Positions 15,363 to 25,261 are shown, counted from the stretch's first letter. The stretch: 64,000 bases of DNA from Xylanibacter ruminicola (GCA_015060625.1 SUYC01000006.1:62001-126000); one strand, 5' to 3'. Made by a program: numbers and translations. Notes: generated by a model from the letters alone, not told the origin.

Positions 15363-17705
15363 ATGAAAAGTAGAATCATAACAGTACTGATGACCTTGCT
15401 GGCGCCCCTCACACTGTGCGCACAAAGTGTAAAAATCGAGTTCTTCACCCCCTCGATTGTCCACGTGGTGAAGTATCCTGGACAACCTGTAACACCCGAG
15501 AGCAAGGTGATTATCGCCAAGCCCCAGCAGGTGGCGCTCACCCAGCACGGCAACACCACCGAGAGTGCCGAGCTGAAAGTGCAGTTGAACGAGAAAACAG
15601 GCTGCCTCACTTTTATGACCGCCAAGGGGAAAGTGCTGCTGCGCGAGAAATCGCACACCTTTGCCCCACTCAACCAGACGTTTACACTGGATAAGGACGA
15701 GGCCATCTACGGTCTGGGCACCATTCAGAACGGCAAGATGAACCGTCGTGGCGAGCATAAACGCATGGAGCAGAGCAATCTGGAAGACTTTCAGAATGTG
15801 ATTCAGAGCATCAAGGGCTGGGGAATCTATTGGGACAACTATGCCCCCACCCAGTTCGACGATGATGCCCGCGGCATGTCGCTCACTTCAGAGGCAGGCG
15901 ACGTGATCGACTATTACTTTATGTATGGTGGCTCGGCCGATGGTGTGATAGCCAAGATGCGCCACCTGAGCGGTGATGTGCCCATGTTCCCCCTGTGGAC
16001 CTACGGTTTCTGGCAGTCGAAAGAGCGCTACAAGAGCGCTGCCGAAACCGAGAGCATTGTTGATAAGTACCGCGAGCTGCAGGTGCCACTGGATGGTATT
16101 ATCCAGGACTGGCAGTACTGGGGCTCTAACTACCTGTGGAATGCCATGGACTTTCTGGCTGAGGATTTTGCCAACGGCAAGCAGATGATACAGAACGTGC
16201 ACCAGAAGCATGCCCACTTCATGATCAGTATCTGGGCCAGCTTCGGACCTCAGACCCAGCAGTTCCGCGAGCTGGATGCCAAGGGCCTGCTGCTGCCCAT
16301 CGAGACCTGGCCGCAGAGCGGCATCTCGCACATCTGGCCTCCACGCATGGACTATCCTTCTGGCGTCAAGGTCTATGATGCCTTCAGTGCCGAGGCACGC
16401 GCCATCTACTGGAAATACCTGAAGAAGCTGTACGACTACGGCACCGATGCCTGGTGGATGGATTCTACCGACCCCGACTTCTTTAATCCCCGCGAGAGCG
16501 ATTACCAGCACCCCGTTACTGGTGGTACCTGGCGTTCGCTGCGTAATGCCTTCCCACTCGAAACCGTACGCGGTATCTATCAGGCACAGCGCAAGGACGA
16601 TCGCGGCAAGCGTATCTTCATCATGACACGCTCGTCGTTTGCAGGACAGCAGCACTATGGCTCCAACATGTGGAGTGGCGACGTAGCCTCGTCGTGGGAG
16701 ATGCTGCGCAACCAGATTCCAGCCGGACTGAGCTTCACCCTCACCGGCAATCCCAACTTCAATACCGATATCGGTGGTTTCTTCTGCGGTTCCTACAACA
16801 CCAAGGGTGCTGGTTCGGCACCACGCAACCCACAGTTCCAAGAGCTCTATGTGCGCTGGATGCAGTACGGACTGTTCTGCCCAGTGTTCCGCAGTCATGG
16901 TGCCGATGCGCCCCGCGAAATCTGGCAATTCGGCAAGAAAGGCGAGCCCGTTTACGATGCTATCGAAAAGCAGATACGCCTGCGCTATCGCCTCATACCT
17001 TATTTATATAGTATAGCCAACCAGGTGACAACGAACAACGAGAGTTACATGCGCCCACTGTTCAGCGACTTTGCCGCCGACAAGAAGGTGTGGAACATGA
17101 CCGATGAGTTTATGTTCGGCCGCAGCATTCTGGCCGCTCCTATCGCAGAGGCGCAGTACACGCAGGAGAAGATAATCAAGGAAGATGCCATGACAGGTTG
17201 GGAGCGTAAAGAATTGACAATGGATAATGGACAATTGACAGTTGACTGGCGTGCTACTAAGACCGCCACGAAATACCTGCCTAAGGGAGCCAACTGGTAT
17301 GATTTCTGGACGGGCAAGCAGTACAAAGGCGGACAGAACGTGACGCTCACCACCCGATTCGACCAGGTACCGATGTTTGTACGTGCTGGTAGCATTCTGC
17401 CGCTGGGCCCCGAGATGCAGTATGTGGGCGAAAAGTCGTGGGACAACCTCGAGATACGCATCTACCCCGGTGCCGATGGCGAGTTCTCGCTCTACGAGGA
17501 CGAGGGCGACAACTACAACTACGAGCAGGGTTACTACTCGAACATCATCTTTACCTGGACCGACCGCACGCGCACGCTGCACATCAGTGCCCGACAGGGT
17601 GGTTACAAGGGGATGATACTGGAACGCAAATTCACTCTGGTATTACCCGATGGCACCAGCCGCACCATCGATTACAACGGCAATCAAGTAACGGTAAAGT
17701 TATAA
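15363..17705 (+). CDS. Glycoside hydrolase family 31 (alpha-xylosidase/alpha-glucosidase type)
   Basis: 780 residues with signal peptide MKSRIITVLMTLLAPLTLCA. It has an N-terminal beta-sandwich, then the catalytic barrel with PLDGIIQDWQYWGSNYLWNA and nucleophile D367 in AWWMDSTDPDFF. The acid/base D440 is in MWSGDVASSWEM, followed by GGFFCGSYN and MQYGLFCPVFRSHG. C-terminal beta domains contain YLPKGANWYDFWTGK and IYPGADGEFSLYEDEGDNYNYE. WxMDxTDPD with the WGS motif resembles secreted Bacteroidota alpha-xylosidases, but specificity is not proven. Residues ~617-628 (ELTMDNGQLTVD) come from an in-frame family A repeat. Co-transcribed with GH43. Confidence 0.93.
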   Translation: MKSRIITVLMTLLAPLTLCAQSVKIEFFTPSIVHVVKYPGQPVTPESKVIIAKPQQVALTQHGNTTESAELKVQLNEKTGCLTFMTAKGKVLLREKSHTFAPLNQTFTLDKDEAIYGLGTIQNGKMNRRGEHKRMEQSNLEDFQNVIQSIKGWGIYWDNYAPTQFDDDARGMSLTSEAGDVIDYYFMYGGSADGVIAKMRHLSGDVPMFPLWTYGFWQSKERYKSAAETESIVDKYRELQVPLDGIIQDWQYWGSNYLWNAMDFLAEDFANGKQMIQNVHQKHAHFMISIWASFGPQTQQFRELDAKGLLLPIETWPQSGISHIWPPRMDYPSGVKVYDAFSAEARAIYWKYLKKLYDYGTDAWWMDSTDPDFFNPRESDYQHPVTGGTWRSLRNAFPLETVRGIYQAQRKDDRGKRIFIMTRSSFAGQQHYGSNMWSGDVASSWEMLRNQIPAGLSFTLTGNPNFNTDIGGFFCGSYNTKGAGSAPRNPQFQELYVRWMQYGLFCPVFRSHGADAPREIWQFGKKGEPVYDAIEKQIRLRYRLIPYLYSIANQVTTNNESYMRPLFSDFAADKKVWNMTDEFMFGRSILAAPIAEAQYTQEKIIKEDAMTGWERKELTMDNGQLTVDWRATKTATKYLPKGANWYDFWTGKQYKGGQNVTLTTRFDQVPMFVRAGSILPLGPEMQYVGEKSWDNLEIRIYPGADGEFSLYEDEGDNYNYEQGYYSNIIFTWTDRTRTLHISARQGGYKGMILERKFTLVLPDGTSRTIDYNGNQVTVKL
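17210..17243. repeat. Family A repeat word inside GH31
   Basis: GAATTGACAATGGATAATGG followed by ACAATTGACAGTTGAC. It belongs to the same word family as the intergenic repeat at 3309-3341 and is read in frame as ELTMDNGQLTVD in a loop before the conserved KTATKYLPKG. Confidence 0.65.
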
Positions 17706-17731
17706 ATCGAGAACGAAACGGATAAAAACAA

Positions 17732-17763
17732 AAAAAAGAGAGGTTTCACAATCTCTCTTTTTT
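17732..17763. terminator. Bidirectional terminator between GH31 and tRNA-Lys
   Basis: AAAAAAGAGAG (17732-17742) pairs with CTCTCTTTTTT (17753-17763), giving a U tract on either strand. It serves GH31 (plus) and the tRNA (minus). Confidence 0.8.
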
Positions 17764-17766
17764 CTG

Positions 17767-17839
17767 TGATCCGTTTGGGGCTCGAACCCAAGACCCCAAC
17801 ATTAAAAGTGTTGTGCTCTACCAACTGAGCTAACGGATC
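17767..17839 (-). tRNA. tRNA-Lys (anticodon TTT)
   Basis: 73 nt, minus strand. Acceptor GATCCGT pairs with ACGGATC plus discriminator A. The D arm is AGCTCAGTTGGTAGAGC; the anticodon stem-loop CAACA-CTTTTAA-TGTTG has anticodon TTT; the T arm has GGTTCGAGCC. No CCA is encoded. It lies between two protein genes with its own terminator hairpin downstream. Confidence 0.97.
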
Positions 17840-17912
17840 AACCTTTAAATGCAGAAAGCCTCCTTAACGAAAGCGGGTGCAAAGGTACAAAGTTTTTCCG
17901 AAACGACCAAAT

Positions 17913-19013
17913 TTATTCGGAAGATTTTTCATTTTCACCCTCATTTTCTATATCTTTTGTGACATATTGCTTATAATATGCGATTAAAAGCGTGGTTAGA
18001 GGCAGGGCAATGATCAGTCCGATAAAGCCCAGCAGGGCACCCCAAACCGAGAGCGACAGCAGGAGGATGGCAGGGTTCAGTCCCATGGCCCTGCCCATCA
18101 CCTTAGGTGTCACAATCATGTCGCAAATCAGCTGCACCACGATAAACACCAGCAGTGCCAGCGCCAGAATGCCCCAGAAGTTCTGCCCCGTATCAGCCGA
18201 CTTGAGCAGTGCCAACAGCACCGTAGGTATCAGTGCGAAGGTGTGCAGATAAGGCACCAGGTCCATGATACCTATCATGATGCCCAGACCGATGGCCATG
18301 GGGAAATCGATGATTGTGAATCCGATGCAGAACAGGATGCCCATGATGAGTGCCACTGTGCCCTGTCCGCGCACGTAGTTGTTAAGCGCCTGTCCGGCAT
18401 CCTTACCCAGTGCCTGCCAGAAGGGACGACTCTTCTTGGGGAAGATACGAATCCAGTTGTCCGTGAGGTACTCGTAATCCAGCAGGATAAAGAACATATA
18501 TAATAAGGTAATAAGCGATGCCACGATACCGATAACCACGGTAGCCGTCTGTCCCAGCACGTTAAACAGTCCGGGCAGCACCGTCTTGACACTGTCGGTA
18601 AACGTAGCGCTCTTAAAGAACTTTTCAATCTCGCGGCTGTTCTGGTTTATCCACAGCTGTATGGCCCCAGGTATATCCTTGATATGTGCCTCCTTCTGGA
18701 TGTAGTCGGACGCCAGACTGCCCAGTTTTTCGAACTGTTCAATCATGGGCGGTATAATCAGGTAGATAACCCCAGCCATCAGGGCTATCACAAACACCAG
18801 GGTGACGACAATGCTCAGGGCCCTGTTTCTGACGTGCATCTTAAACTGCACAAACTTCACCATGGGGTAAAGCAGGTAAGCAAAGAACCATGCGATGAAG
18901 AATGGCAGCAGCACCTTGCTCAGGTAGTTCACCAACAGCAGAATACCCAGCACCAGCAGTCCGGCTCCCACCCAGCGCACCAGCTGGTCAAGCGTGATTG
19001 TCTTTTCTCTCAT
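17913..19013 (-). CDS. AI-2E family transporter (PerM-like permease)
   Basis: 366 residues with about eight membrane helices. It opens with a pair of helices ([39 protein letters not shown]), then a soluble stretch with [18 protein letters not shown]. The C-terminal family block is [59 protein letters not shown] and [18 protein letters not shown]. Family members export small solutes; the substrate here is unknown. Its start lies 26 nt inside the end of tdk in another frame, so the two are tightly coupled. The acidic tail ends GENEKSSE. Confidence 0.9.
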   Translation of the reverse strand: MREKTITLDQLVRWVGAGLLVLGILLLVNYLSKVLLPFFIAWFFAYLLYPMVKFVQFKMHVRNRALSIVVTLVFVIALMAGVIYLIIPPMIEQFEKLGSLASDYIQKEAHIKDIPGAIQLWINQNSREIEKFFKSATFTDSVKTVLPGLFNVLGQTATVVIGIVASLITLLYMFFILLDYEYLTDNWIRIFPKKSRPFWQALGKDAGQALNNYVRGQGTVALIMGILFCIGFTIIDFPMAIGLGIMIGIMDLVPYLHTFALIPTVLLALLKSADTGQNFWGILALALLVFIVVQLICDMIVTPKVMGRAMGLNPAILLLSLSVWGALLGFIGLIIALPLTTLLIAYYKQYVTKDIENEGENEKSSE

Positions 19014-19590
19014 TTTCCTCCTTTAAAGCTTTTTGATAACACTCGCGGCACAGCGGCTCGTACTCGGTCGTTTCGCCCAGCAGCACGCGCTGATCGCTCT
19101 GCACCTTACGATGACTGACATAAGCCAGATTGCCGCACTTCACACAGATGGCATGCACCTTGGTTACATCATCGGCAATGGCACACAGGGCAGGCATAGG
19201 TCCGAAGGGCACGCCCTTGTAGTCCATATCCAGTCCGGCCACAATCACCCGCACGCCGCGGTTGGCCAGTTCGTTACACACATCCACGATGCCCATGTCA
19301 AAGAACTGGGCCTCGTCGATGCCCACCACGTCGATATCACTCGACAGCAGCAGGATACTTCCCGGCGAGTCGATAGGCGTACTCTGGATGTGCTTCTGAT
19401 CATGACTCACCACATCCTCTTCCGAGTATCGCACGTCGATAGCCGGTTTGAAAATCTCCACTTTCTGACGGGCAAACTGCGCTCTGCGCATTCGCCTAAT
19501 CAGCTCCTCGGTCTTGCCCGAAAACATCGAGCCGCACACTACTTCGATTCTACCATGTCGGTGTGCCTCACCTGTTAAGTTTCCTATCAT
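18988..19590 (-). CDS. tdk: Thymidine kinase
   Basis: 200-residue type II thymidine kinase for dTMP salvage. The P-loop is GSMFSGKT (20-27), the lasso/Walker B region is [11 protein letters not shown], the substrate region is [16 protein letters not shown], and the zinc ribbon is CVKCGN ... CRECY. The 3' end overlaps the downstream permease by 26 nt. A TAATTTTG box at 19598-19605 sits only ~7 nt before the ATG. Confidence 0.97.
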   Translation of the reverse strand: MIGNLTGEAHRHGRIEVVCGSMFSGKTEELIRRMRRAQFARQKVEIFKPAIDVRYSEEDVVSHDQKHIQSTPIDSPGSILLLSSDIDVVGIDEAQFFDMGIVDVCNELANRGVRVIVAGLDMDYKGVPFGPMPALCAIADDVTKVHAICVKCGNLAYVSHRKVQSDQRVLLGETTEYEPLCRECYQKALKEENERKDNHA

Positions 19591-19597
19591 ATGGTTG

Positions 19598-19605
19598 CAA
19601 AATTA
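19598..19605 (-). promoter_or_regulatory. -7 box TAATTTTG of tdk, ultrashort leader
   Basis: A TAnnTTTG match ending 8 nt before the tdk ATG; a TTTG (reverse strand, 19627-19630) lies 21 nt upstream. Confidence 0.5.
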
Positions 19606-19644
19606 CAAAATACCTTTTAAAAATTGCAAAGATTTGCGTGTTTT

Positions 19645-19676
19645 TTTGTCTATTCCGCCAATTTGCCTTATATTTG
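19645..19676 (+). promoter_or_regulatory. Promoter of rsmI, ultrashort leader
   Basis: TTTG (19645-19648), 20 nt, TATATTTG (19669-19676). The ATG at 19686 is 9 nt after the box, which excludes the long upstream extension of the reading frame. Confidence 0.7.
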
Positions 19677-19685
19677 CCCCTTGTT

Positions 19686-20384
19686 ATGGGTATATTATAC
19701 ATCGTACCGACTCCAGTTGGGAATATGGAGGACATGACTTTCCGAGCCATCCGTATTCTGAAAGAAGTGGATCTGGTGCTTGCAGAAGACACTCGCACAT
19801 CGAGCAAACTGCTGAAGCACTATGATATTCACAATCAACTGCTGTCGCACCACAAATTCAACGAACATGGTACGTCGGCCTCAGTCGTAGCCCGATTGCA
19901 GGCAGGCGAAAACGTAGCTCTCATCAGCGATGCAGGCACACCTGGCATCAGCGACCCGGGATTCTTTCTGGTTCGCGAGGCCGTTCGCGCCGGCATCGAA
20001 GTGCAATGCCTGCCAGGCGCCACTGCCTTTGTGCCCGCCCTGGTGGCCAGCGGACTGCCCTGCGACCGCTTTGCCTTCGAGGGATTTCTGCCGCAGAAGA
20101 AGGGGCGCCAGACCAAGTTGGAATCACTGAAAGACGAGCAGCGTACGATGATATTCTACGAGAGCCCCTACCGCGTGGTGAAAACGCTGCAGCAGTTTGC
20201 CGAGGCCTACGGTGGCGATCGCCAGGTGAGTGTGTGCCGCGAAATATCCAAGATTCACGAGGAGAGTGTGCGCGGCAGTCTCGACGAGGTGCTGGCCCAT
20301 TTCAAGGAACACGAGCCCAAGGGTGAGATTGTGATCATCCTGGCCGGAAACGATCATAAAGAACAATCAAATAAACAAAAGTAA
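19686..20384 (+). CDS. rsmI: 16S rRNA (cytidine-1402-2'-O)-methyltransferase
   Basis: 232-residue SAM-dependent tetrapyrrole-methylase-fold enzyme that methylates C1402 in the ribosomal P site. Landmarks: MGILYIVPTPVGNMEDMTFR start, VLAEDTRTSSKLLKHY, ALISDAGTPGISDPGF, LPGATAFVPALVASGLP, FEGFLPQKKGRQ and RTMIFYESPYRV. The start was chosen at MGILY because it matches the family N-terminus and lies just after the promoter. A coiled-coil lipoprotein gene follows after two bases. Confidence 0.96.
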   Translation: MGILYIVPTPVGNMEDMTFRAIRILKEVDLVLAEDTRTSSKLLKHYDIHNQLLSHHKFNEHGTSASVVARLQAGENVALISDAGTPGISDPGFFLVREAVRAGIEVQCLPGATAFVPALVASGLPCDRFAFEGFLPQKKGRQTKLESLKDEQRTMIFYESPYRVVKTLQQFAEAYGGDRQVSVCREISKIHEESVRGSLDEVLAHFKEHEPKGEIVIILAGNDHKEQSNKQK

Positions 20385-20386
20385 TT

Positions 20387-21253
20387 ATGAAAAAGCTATT
20401 TATCTTTGGCATGTGCCTTATCGCACTGGCAAGTTGTAACGAGGGTGCCAAGAAGAGTGAGAACGCAGCCCGTGCTGAGCGCGACTCGCTGAACCAGGTG
20501 ATTGCCCAGAAGGACGACGAGATTAATGACATGATGACCACCTTAATCGACATTGAGGACGGATTCCGCGAGATTACCGACGCCCAGAACCGCGTTACCC
20601 TTGCCAAGCAAGGCGAGGGCACCAGCAGCAAGCAGCGTATAGCCGAGAATTTCCAGTACATCCAGTCGATGATGCAACAGAACAAGGACCTGATTGCCAA
20701 GTTGCAGCAGCAGGCCCGCGAGAGCTCAATCAAGGGCGACAAGCTGAAGAAGATTATTGCCAGTCTGCAGGAGCAGATGGAGAAGAAGGATTTGCAGATA
20801 GCCGAGATGCAGGCCCAGCTGGACCTGAAAGATATCCACATCAACGAGCTTAACAACGAGATCAACACCATGCAGGACGACGCTCGCGCCATGAAGAGCG
20901 AGAACGACGCTCAGGCTCAGAAACTGCAGGAGCAGGACAAGCAGCTGAACACTGCCTGGTTTGTTTACGGCACGAAGGATGAACTGAAAAAGCAGCAGAT
21001 TCTGACTAAGGACGGACTGTTTAGCAAGACCAAGATTCTGCAGGGCAACTTCAATCGCGAGTACTTCACCAAGATTGATATCCGCGTGGATCGCGACATC
21101 AAGCTCTACAGCAAGGATGCCAAGGTGCTGACCACTCATCCTGCCAGCTCTTACCGCCTGACGGCCGATGCCAACAAGCAGCTCATCCTGCGCATCAACG
21201 ATCCTATCGCTTTCTGGAGCACCAGCAAGTATCTGGTTATCCAGGTTAAGTAA
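20387..21253 (+). CDS. Coiled-coil lipoprotein, unknown function
   Basis: 288 residues. Lipoprotein signal MKKLFIFGMCLIALASC with cleavage before Cys17. Residues ~25-190 form a long heptad-rich coiled coil (LQEQMEKKDLQIAEMQAQLD). A compact C-terminal domain follows (NTAWFVYGTKDELKKQQILT, HPASSYRLTADANKQLILRI), possibly a small beta structure. Its 3' end overlaps the convergent PrsW-like gene by 8 nt. Probably co-transcribed with rsmI. Function not recognised. Confidence 0.85.
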   Translation: MKKLFIFGMCLIALASCNEGAKKSENAARAERDSLNQVIAQKDDEINDMMTTLIDIEDGFREITDAQNRVTLAKQGEGTSSKQRIAENFQYIQSMMQQNKDLIAKLQQQARESSIKGDKLKKIIASLQEQMEKKDLQIAEMQAQLDLKDIHINELNNEINTMQDDARAMKSENDAQAQKLQEQDKQLNTAWFVYGTKDELKKQQILTKDGLFSKTKILQGNFNREYFTKIDIRVDRDIKLYSKDAKVLTTHPASSYRLTADANKQLILRINDPIAFWSTSKYLVIQVK

Positions 21254-22274
21254 TACTACACTCGCTAATCAGGTTGCGAAAGGCATTCACATCTGCCGGA
21301 TGCAACTTCACTACGGGCGCAATGGTCATCATGGCCGATGCGCCCATATTTTTTTCCATCTGCTTAAACTCCCGGTATTTCACCAGCACCTGGTGGCGCT
21401 CTTGCTCGCCCAACGGGGGCAGCATCCCCGACTCGCGCATCAGAAAACGCACCTTGGCCGTTACCGACAGTTCGGCATGCAGACGCACGTAGCAGATGAT
21501 ATCGAAATAAACCAATGGCGGAAACGAGGCTTTGACCGACTCGAGGAAAATGCCTGTCGGCGTATGGATCAGCTGTCCGCGTTGGATCGACTGGAATAGC
21601 TGTATCTGCTCGTCGAGCCCCCTGTCGAGCCAGCGGTGAATCATATCCACATCGTAGAAGTAGGTCCATGCCAGCAAACCGCCCATCACACTCAGCACGC
21701 TCACAAACTGCATGACAGGATTGAAATGCAGCTGGTTATGGCACACGTGCACAGCAATGGCAGCCACCAGCAGCAGGAAGGTCATCACCACATCAAATGG
21801 CTTTACCCCCAGTCGCGAGCGCCATCGCTCCGTCTGCCGCACCACCAGCACCAAGCCGGCAGCCACCACGGCACTGCAGCCAATATGTATGAGTGCCACC
21901 TCCAGCCCGCGAAACAGCATGGAGCCCAGTCCTGCCTCCTGTCCCAGTACCAGATAGAACAGGTTCTCGAGAATAGAGAACCCGCCACCCACAGCAGCAC
22001 CGCAGATGACACTATCTATAAAAAACACCATCTGCTTGCGCCCTGCCAGCACCAGCAGCGGAAAAGCCTTCACCCCCTCCTCTACTACCGGGTGCGCGCC
22101 ATCGGGCAGCACCCCATCCAGCCAGCTGAACAAGCCAAAGCACACCAGTGCCATGAGCATGCCACAGCCCACCAGCAATAGCAACCGGTGCCTGTTTACA
22201 AGTGCGAAATGATCAATCTCGTAAACCACCAGTATATATATTATAATAGGTAATAGAGAAGCGATATACTGCAT
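21246..22274 (-). CDS. PrsW-like glutamic intramembrane protease
   Basis: 342 residues with about eight helices in the N-terminal 230 residues. Family signatures: HPVVEEGVKAFPLLVL (paired glutamates), DSVICGAAVGGGFSILENLF (conserved Glu-Asn) and a third region with VCHNQLHFNP. PrsW proteases cut membrane proteins such as anti-sigma factors; the substrate here is unknown. The soluble C-terminal ~110 residues are charged (RFLMRESGMLPPLGEQERHQ). The ATG overlaps the stop of the upstream barrel gene by one base (TAATG). Confidence 0.85.
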   Translation of the reverse strand: MQYIASLLPIIIYILVVYEIDHFALVNRHRLLLLVGCGMLMALVCFGLFSWLDGVLPDGAHPVVEEGVKAFPLLVLAGRKQMVFFIDSVICGAAVGGGFSILENLFYLVLGQEAGLGSMLFRGLEVALIHIGCSAVVAAGLVLVVRQTERWRSRLGVKPFDVVMTFLLLVAAIAVHVCHNQLHFNPVMQFVSVLSVMGGLLAWTYFYDVDMIHRWLDRGLDEQIQLFQSIQRGQLIHTPTGIFLESVKASFPPLVYFDIICYVRLHAELSVTAKVRFLMRESGMLPPLGEQERHQVLVKYREFKQMEKNMGASAMMTIAPVVKLHPADVNAFRNLISECSIT

Positions 22275-25261
22275 TATAGTAGTTTTAGTGATATCATCAA
22301 CTCGTTGCCATGCCTGCCGCCAGCAAAGCCTTCGGGGGCAAACAGGTGGCCGAAACCCACCGAGAGTGTCGTCTTCAGATAGTTCACAAACACCAGTTCG
22401 GTGCTCAGCTGTAGGCCTGCACTATAATACATCTGATGCTTGGAACCGGGATTCCAGGCCGACAAGCCTGTACCGAAAAGCGAGCACTGTATCCACGTGG
22501 GATAGCAGAACAGGGCGCCGAAATTGTTCAGTCGGATGGGGCGCAAGTTCAGCTCGGCAGTGGCTTTGGCATACGAGTTGGCCTGAATGGCATCGATGTC
22601 GGCACCTGGCATGGCCAGCGCAGTGCGATATTGGAAAGCATCGCGATAGTCCACACGGTTATTGCGGAATCCGCCCAGATAGGTATTGCCGAACACCGAT
22701 TGGGCATCGCCGAAGTTATGCCCGGCAGCCGTGCGCAGCCAGAAAGAGGTGTTACGGTCGATGGGCAGCAGCGTTCCGAAATCGCCTGTGGCTTCGATGG
22801 ATGGATAGAATGTGCCGCCAGCCAGATAGCCATAGCCGCTGATGCCGAGCTGGTAGCCCTGCTCGTTCATCACACCGCCGAGTGATCTGCGCAGCTTCGA
22901 CACTCTACCGTAGAGTGCTGCTGTCTGCAGCGATTTCACGTCGTTCACCGCTATCTCCTGATACATGGGCAGTGCATCCATGTCGCCATAGGCATCCACC
23001 GAGAATCCCCACTCACGGGTGTAGGGGCTTATCATACTATTCGTGTAATCGTAGGACAGCCCCACCGTATAGCCCTTACGACTGGTACGTCTCGGACCGA
23101 ACAGATCGTAAAAGTCGGTGTGGTTCCAAGCCGCCTTCAGCTTCCAGAAGTAGTATTGCCACTCCAGGTCGGCGTGCAAGCGGTTCTTCCAGGGGTTGTG
23201 GCTCCATGGCGATACGCCCAGCGAGAGACGGATACTGCTCAGACCGACGGGATCGTTCACAGCCAAGCGGTAGCCCAGCACCGGTGTGACATGATTCCAA
23301 CTATCGGCATCGGTAAAGCCAGAGATGGTGGGATAAGCCCCTGCAAAGCGCATCTCCTTCAGCACATGGTAAGGGGTGATATGGTTGTAAACATCGCCAA
23401 ACTCGATTCTGGGCAGCGAGTCGTGCAGCAAGCCCACCTGTTCGAGTGCGTCGCGGTTCTGCTCGTAGGCCGCCTGACCATACAGCTGTATGGCATTGGC
23501 ATCGGTCACCACCTGGCGTTTCAGTGTTACCGGTCGCATACCGTCGCGCTCAAACTGCAGCGCCAGCAGCTGTCCGGGCTGTATTTCGAGCGGAGCAAAC
23601 AGTCCGATAGTGGCATTGGTAAGCATCTCCATCTGCCGGGTGGCGATGTTGATTTGCCAGAGGTTCGACACACCGGTATAGTAGCTACTGCCCACGAGAT
23701 ACTGATCGTCGAGCGAAAAGCGGAACTGTCCCAGGTTGGCATCGCGCCACGTCACCAGTTCGACAGGTTTGAAAATGGCCTGCGCCAACTCTTGGGTGTT
23801 AAACAGCAACAGGGTGTGTTCGCCGTTGTCGCCCTGTCGGGTCATCGACAGCCAGGTGCCATCGTGACTCACATCGACATCAAACACACTCACGCCAAAC
23901 GGGAATGCATAGATGGGCTCGATGTTCTCCAGGTTGCTATCCAAACGCACCACCGTTTGCGTGCCGCCGTTTGAGAGCAGGCCGTACATGCAGTCGTGCG
24001 TGTTATCATAAACGATGTTGCCGATACGCTGGTAATTCTTGCGCTTCACCACACGGTTCTGCTGCAGGTCGTACACCTCCAGTCCGCGCCATTTACCATT
24101 GTTGGTGGTATAGATGATGCGCTGATGGCGCGTGTCGAGGGCCACGTAGGCAGGATCGTAGAGCATGGGGCCATTCAGGTTGTGCAGTTTGCGCAACTCG
24201 CCTGTGGCCAGATTGATTTCGGCGATATGTGCCAACTTGCCTGGGGCATTCATGGCTGCGTAGGCCTTCCCGCTCACAGAGTCGTACACCAGCGGCGACA
24301 CCGAGCCCAACGGCTTGGATGTGACGGGCGTTGTGGGTGTGACGGGATACTGGCGGATGGCAGCCAGATTGGCCTGCTGATGGTGCAGTTCGTCCTGCTT
24401 CCAGTCGTCCCACACCTTGCGCAGCGGCTGACCGTAGATTTTCTTGAACTGACTACCGAAGAACGTACGACTATCAGCCGTACGATTGTAAAAGGCAATC
24501 AGTTTGTCGTAACCATAGTTTTTGGTGAGATAGTTCACAAATCGCGTACCATACAGATAGGCGTTGGCCCCCACTTGGAAGTCCATGGTAGAGCCTTCGG
24601 TTTCGAGTCCCACCACCGAGAAGAGTTTTTCGCCATCGGCGATGATACTGCGAAAGTACATCTCGTCGTAGCCACCGAGTGCGCGCCCTACGCCTCCGCC
24701 AAGCCATGTTTCCATAAAACAGGCGATACCCTCGTGATACCAGCGGGGGGCATACCAGCGCGGCACGCACAGATAGCTCCACAGGGCCGAAATGGGTTGG
24801 GTATTATCCGTACACACCTTCGTACCAAACAAACTGCGCCAGTGCTTGTCGCGCAGATTGTATTTATCGGTCATCACGGTGTGGGTGTACTCATGCTTGA
24901 ACAGCTGGCGGTATCGCTCGCCCGATGGCGCCACATAGTACGACATGTTGAGCGGTGCCATACCAATCTGGATGATCGACCGTGGCAGTGGCGTGGCTCC
25001 GCCGTTACCATCGTCCTCCCAGTCGGTCAGCAGCAGCAGTGGTGCTTCAGACTGATAAACCGAGTCGGTGGTCCATATCTGCTGATGCAACGCCTTGCCC
25101 AACTGAAAGTTTCGCACCATGTGAGGGATGTAGCGCGAAAGGTTCTTATCGAAGAACACCAGTGTGACTTCGTCGGTACGATACTGGAAATAAGTCTGAT
25201 TCTGCCCCCGAGTCAACATCGGGAACAGAATCAGCATCAACAAGACAATACGTTTATACAT
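22274..25261 (-). CDS. Peptidase-MA / beta-propeller / outer-membrane barrel protein
   Basis: About 995 residues starting MYKRIVLLMLILFPMLTRGQ (signal peptide); an ATG 39 nt upstream is less likely. Residues ~21-290 resemble a gluzincin peptidase-MA domain with HEYTH at 123-127 and a downstream region YHEGIACFMETWLGGG supplying a likely third zinc ligand. Residues ~300-600 form a WD40/TolB-like propeller (GKAYAAMNAPGKLAHIAEIN, DGTWLSMTRQGDNGEHTLLL). The last ~350 residues form a BamA/surface-antigen-like barrel (LHADLEWQYYFWKLKAAWNH, GRHGNELMISLKLL). This suggests a surface-anchored metalloprotease. It overlaps the PrsW-like gene by one base. Confidence 0.8.
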   Translation of the reverse strand: MYKRIVLLMLILFPMLTRGQNQTYFQYRTDEVTLVFFDKNLSRYIPHMVRNFQLGKALHQQIWTTDSVYQSEAPLLLLTDWEDDGNGGATPLPRSIIQIGMAPLNMSYYVAPSGERYRQLFKHEYTHTVMTDKYNLRDKHWRSLFGTKVCTDNTQPISALWSYLCVPRWYAPRWYHEGIACFMETWLGGGVGRALGGYDEMYFRSIIADGEKLFSVVGLETEGSTMDFQVGANAYLYGTRFVNYLTKNYGYDKLIAFYNRTADSRTFFGSQFKKIYGQPLRKVWDDWKQDELHHQQANLAAIRQYPVTPTTPVTSKPLGSVSPLVYDSVSGKAYAAMNAPGKLAHIAEINLATGELRKLHNLNGPMLYDPAYVALDTRHQRIIYTTNNGKWRGLEVYDLQQNRVVKRKNYQRIGNIVYDNTHDCMYGLLSNGGTQTVVRLDSNLENIEPIYAFPFGVSVFDVDVSHDGTWLSMTRQGDNGEHTLLLFNTQELAQAIFKPVELVTWRDANLGQFRFSLDDQYLVGSSYYTGVSNLWQINIATRQMEMLTNATIGLFAPLEIQPGQLLALQFERDGMRPVTLKRQVVTDANAIQLYGQAAYEQNRDALEQVGLLHDSLPRIEFGDVYNHITPYHVLKEMRFAGAYPTISGFTDADSWNHVTPVLGYRLAVNDPVGLSSIRLSLGVSPWSHNPWKNRLHADLEWQYYFWKLKAAWNHTDFYDLFGPRRTSRKGYTVGLSYDYTNSMISPYTREWGFSVDAYGDMDALPMYQEIAVNDVKSLQTAALYGRVSKLRRSLGGVMNEQGYQLGISGYGYLAGGTFYPSIEATGDFGTLLPIDRNTSFWLRTAAGHNFGDAQSVFGNTYLGGFRNNRVDYRDAFQYRTALAMPGADIDAIQANSYAKATAELNLRPIRLNNFGALFCYPTWIQCSLFGTGLSAWNPGSKHQMYYSAGLQLSTELVFVNYLKTTLSVGFGHLFAPEGFAGGRHGNELMISLKLL

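Noticed and set aside
19563..19685. 41-residue extension of RsmI
   Set aside because: It overlaps the tdk start and the rsmI promoter; family members begin at the MGILYIVPTP segment.
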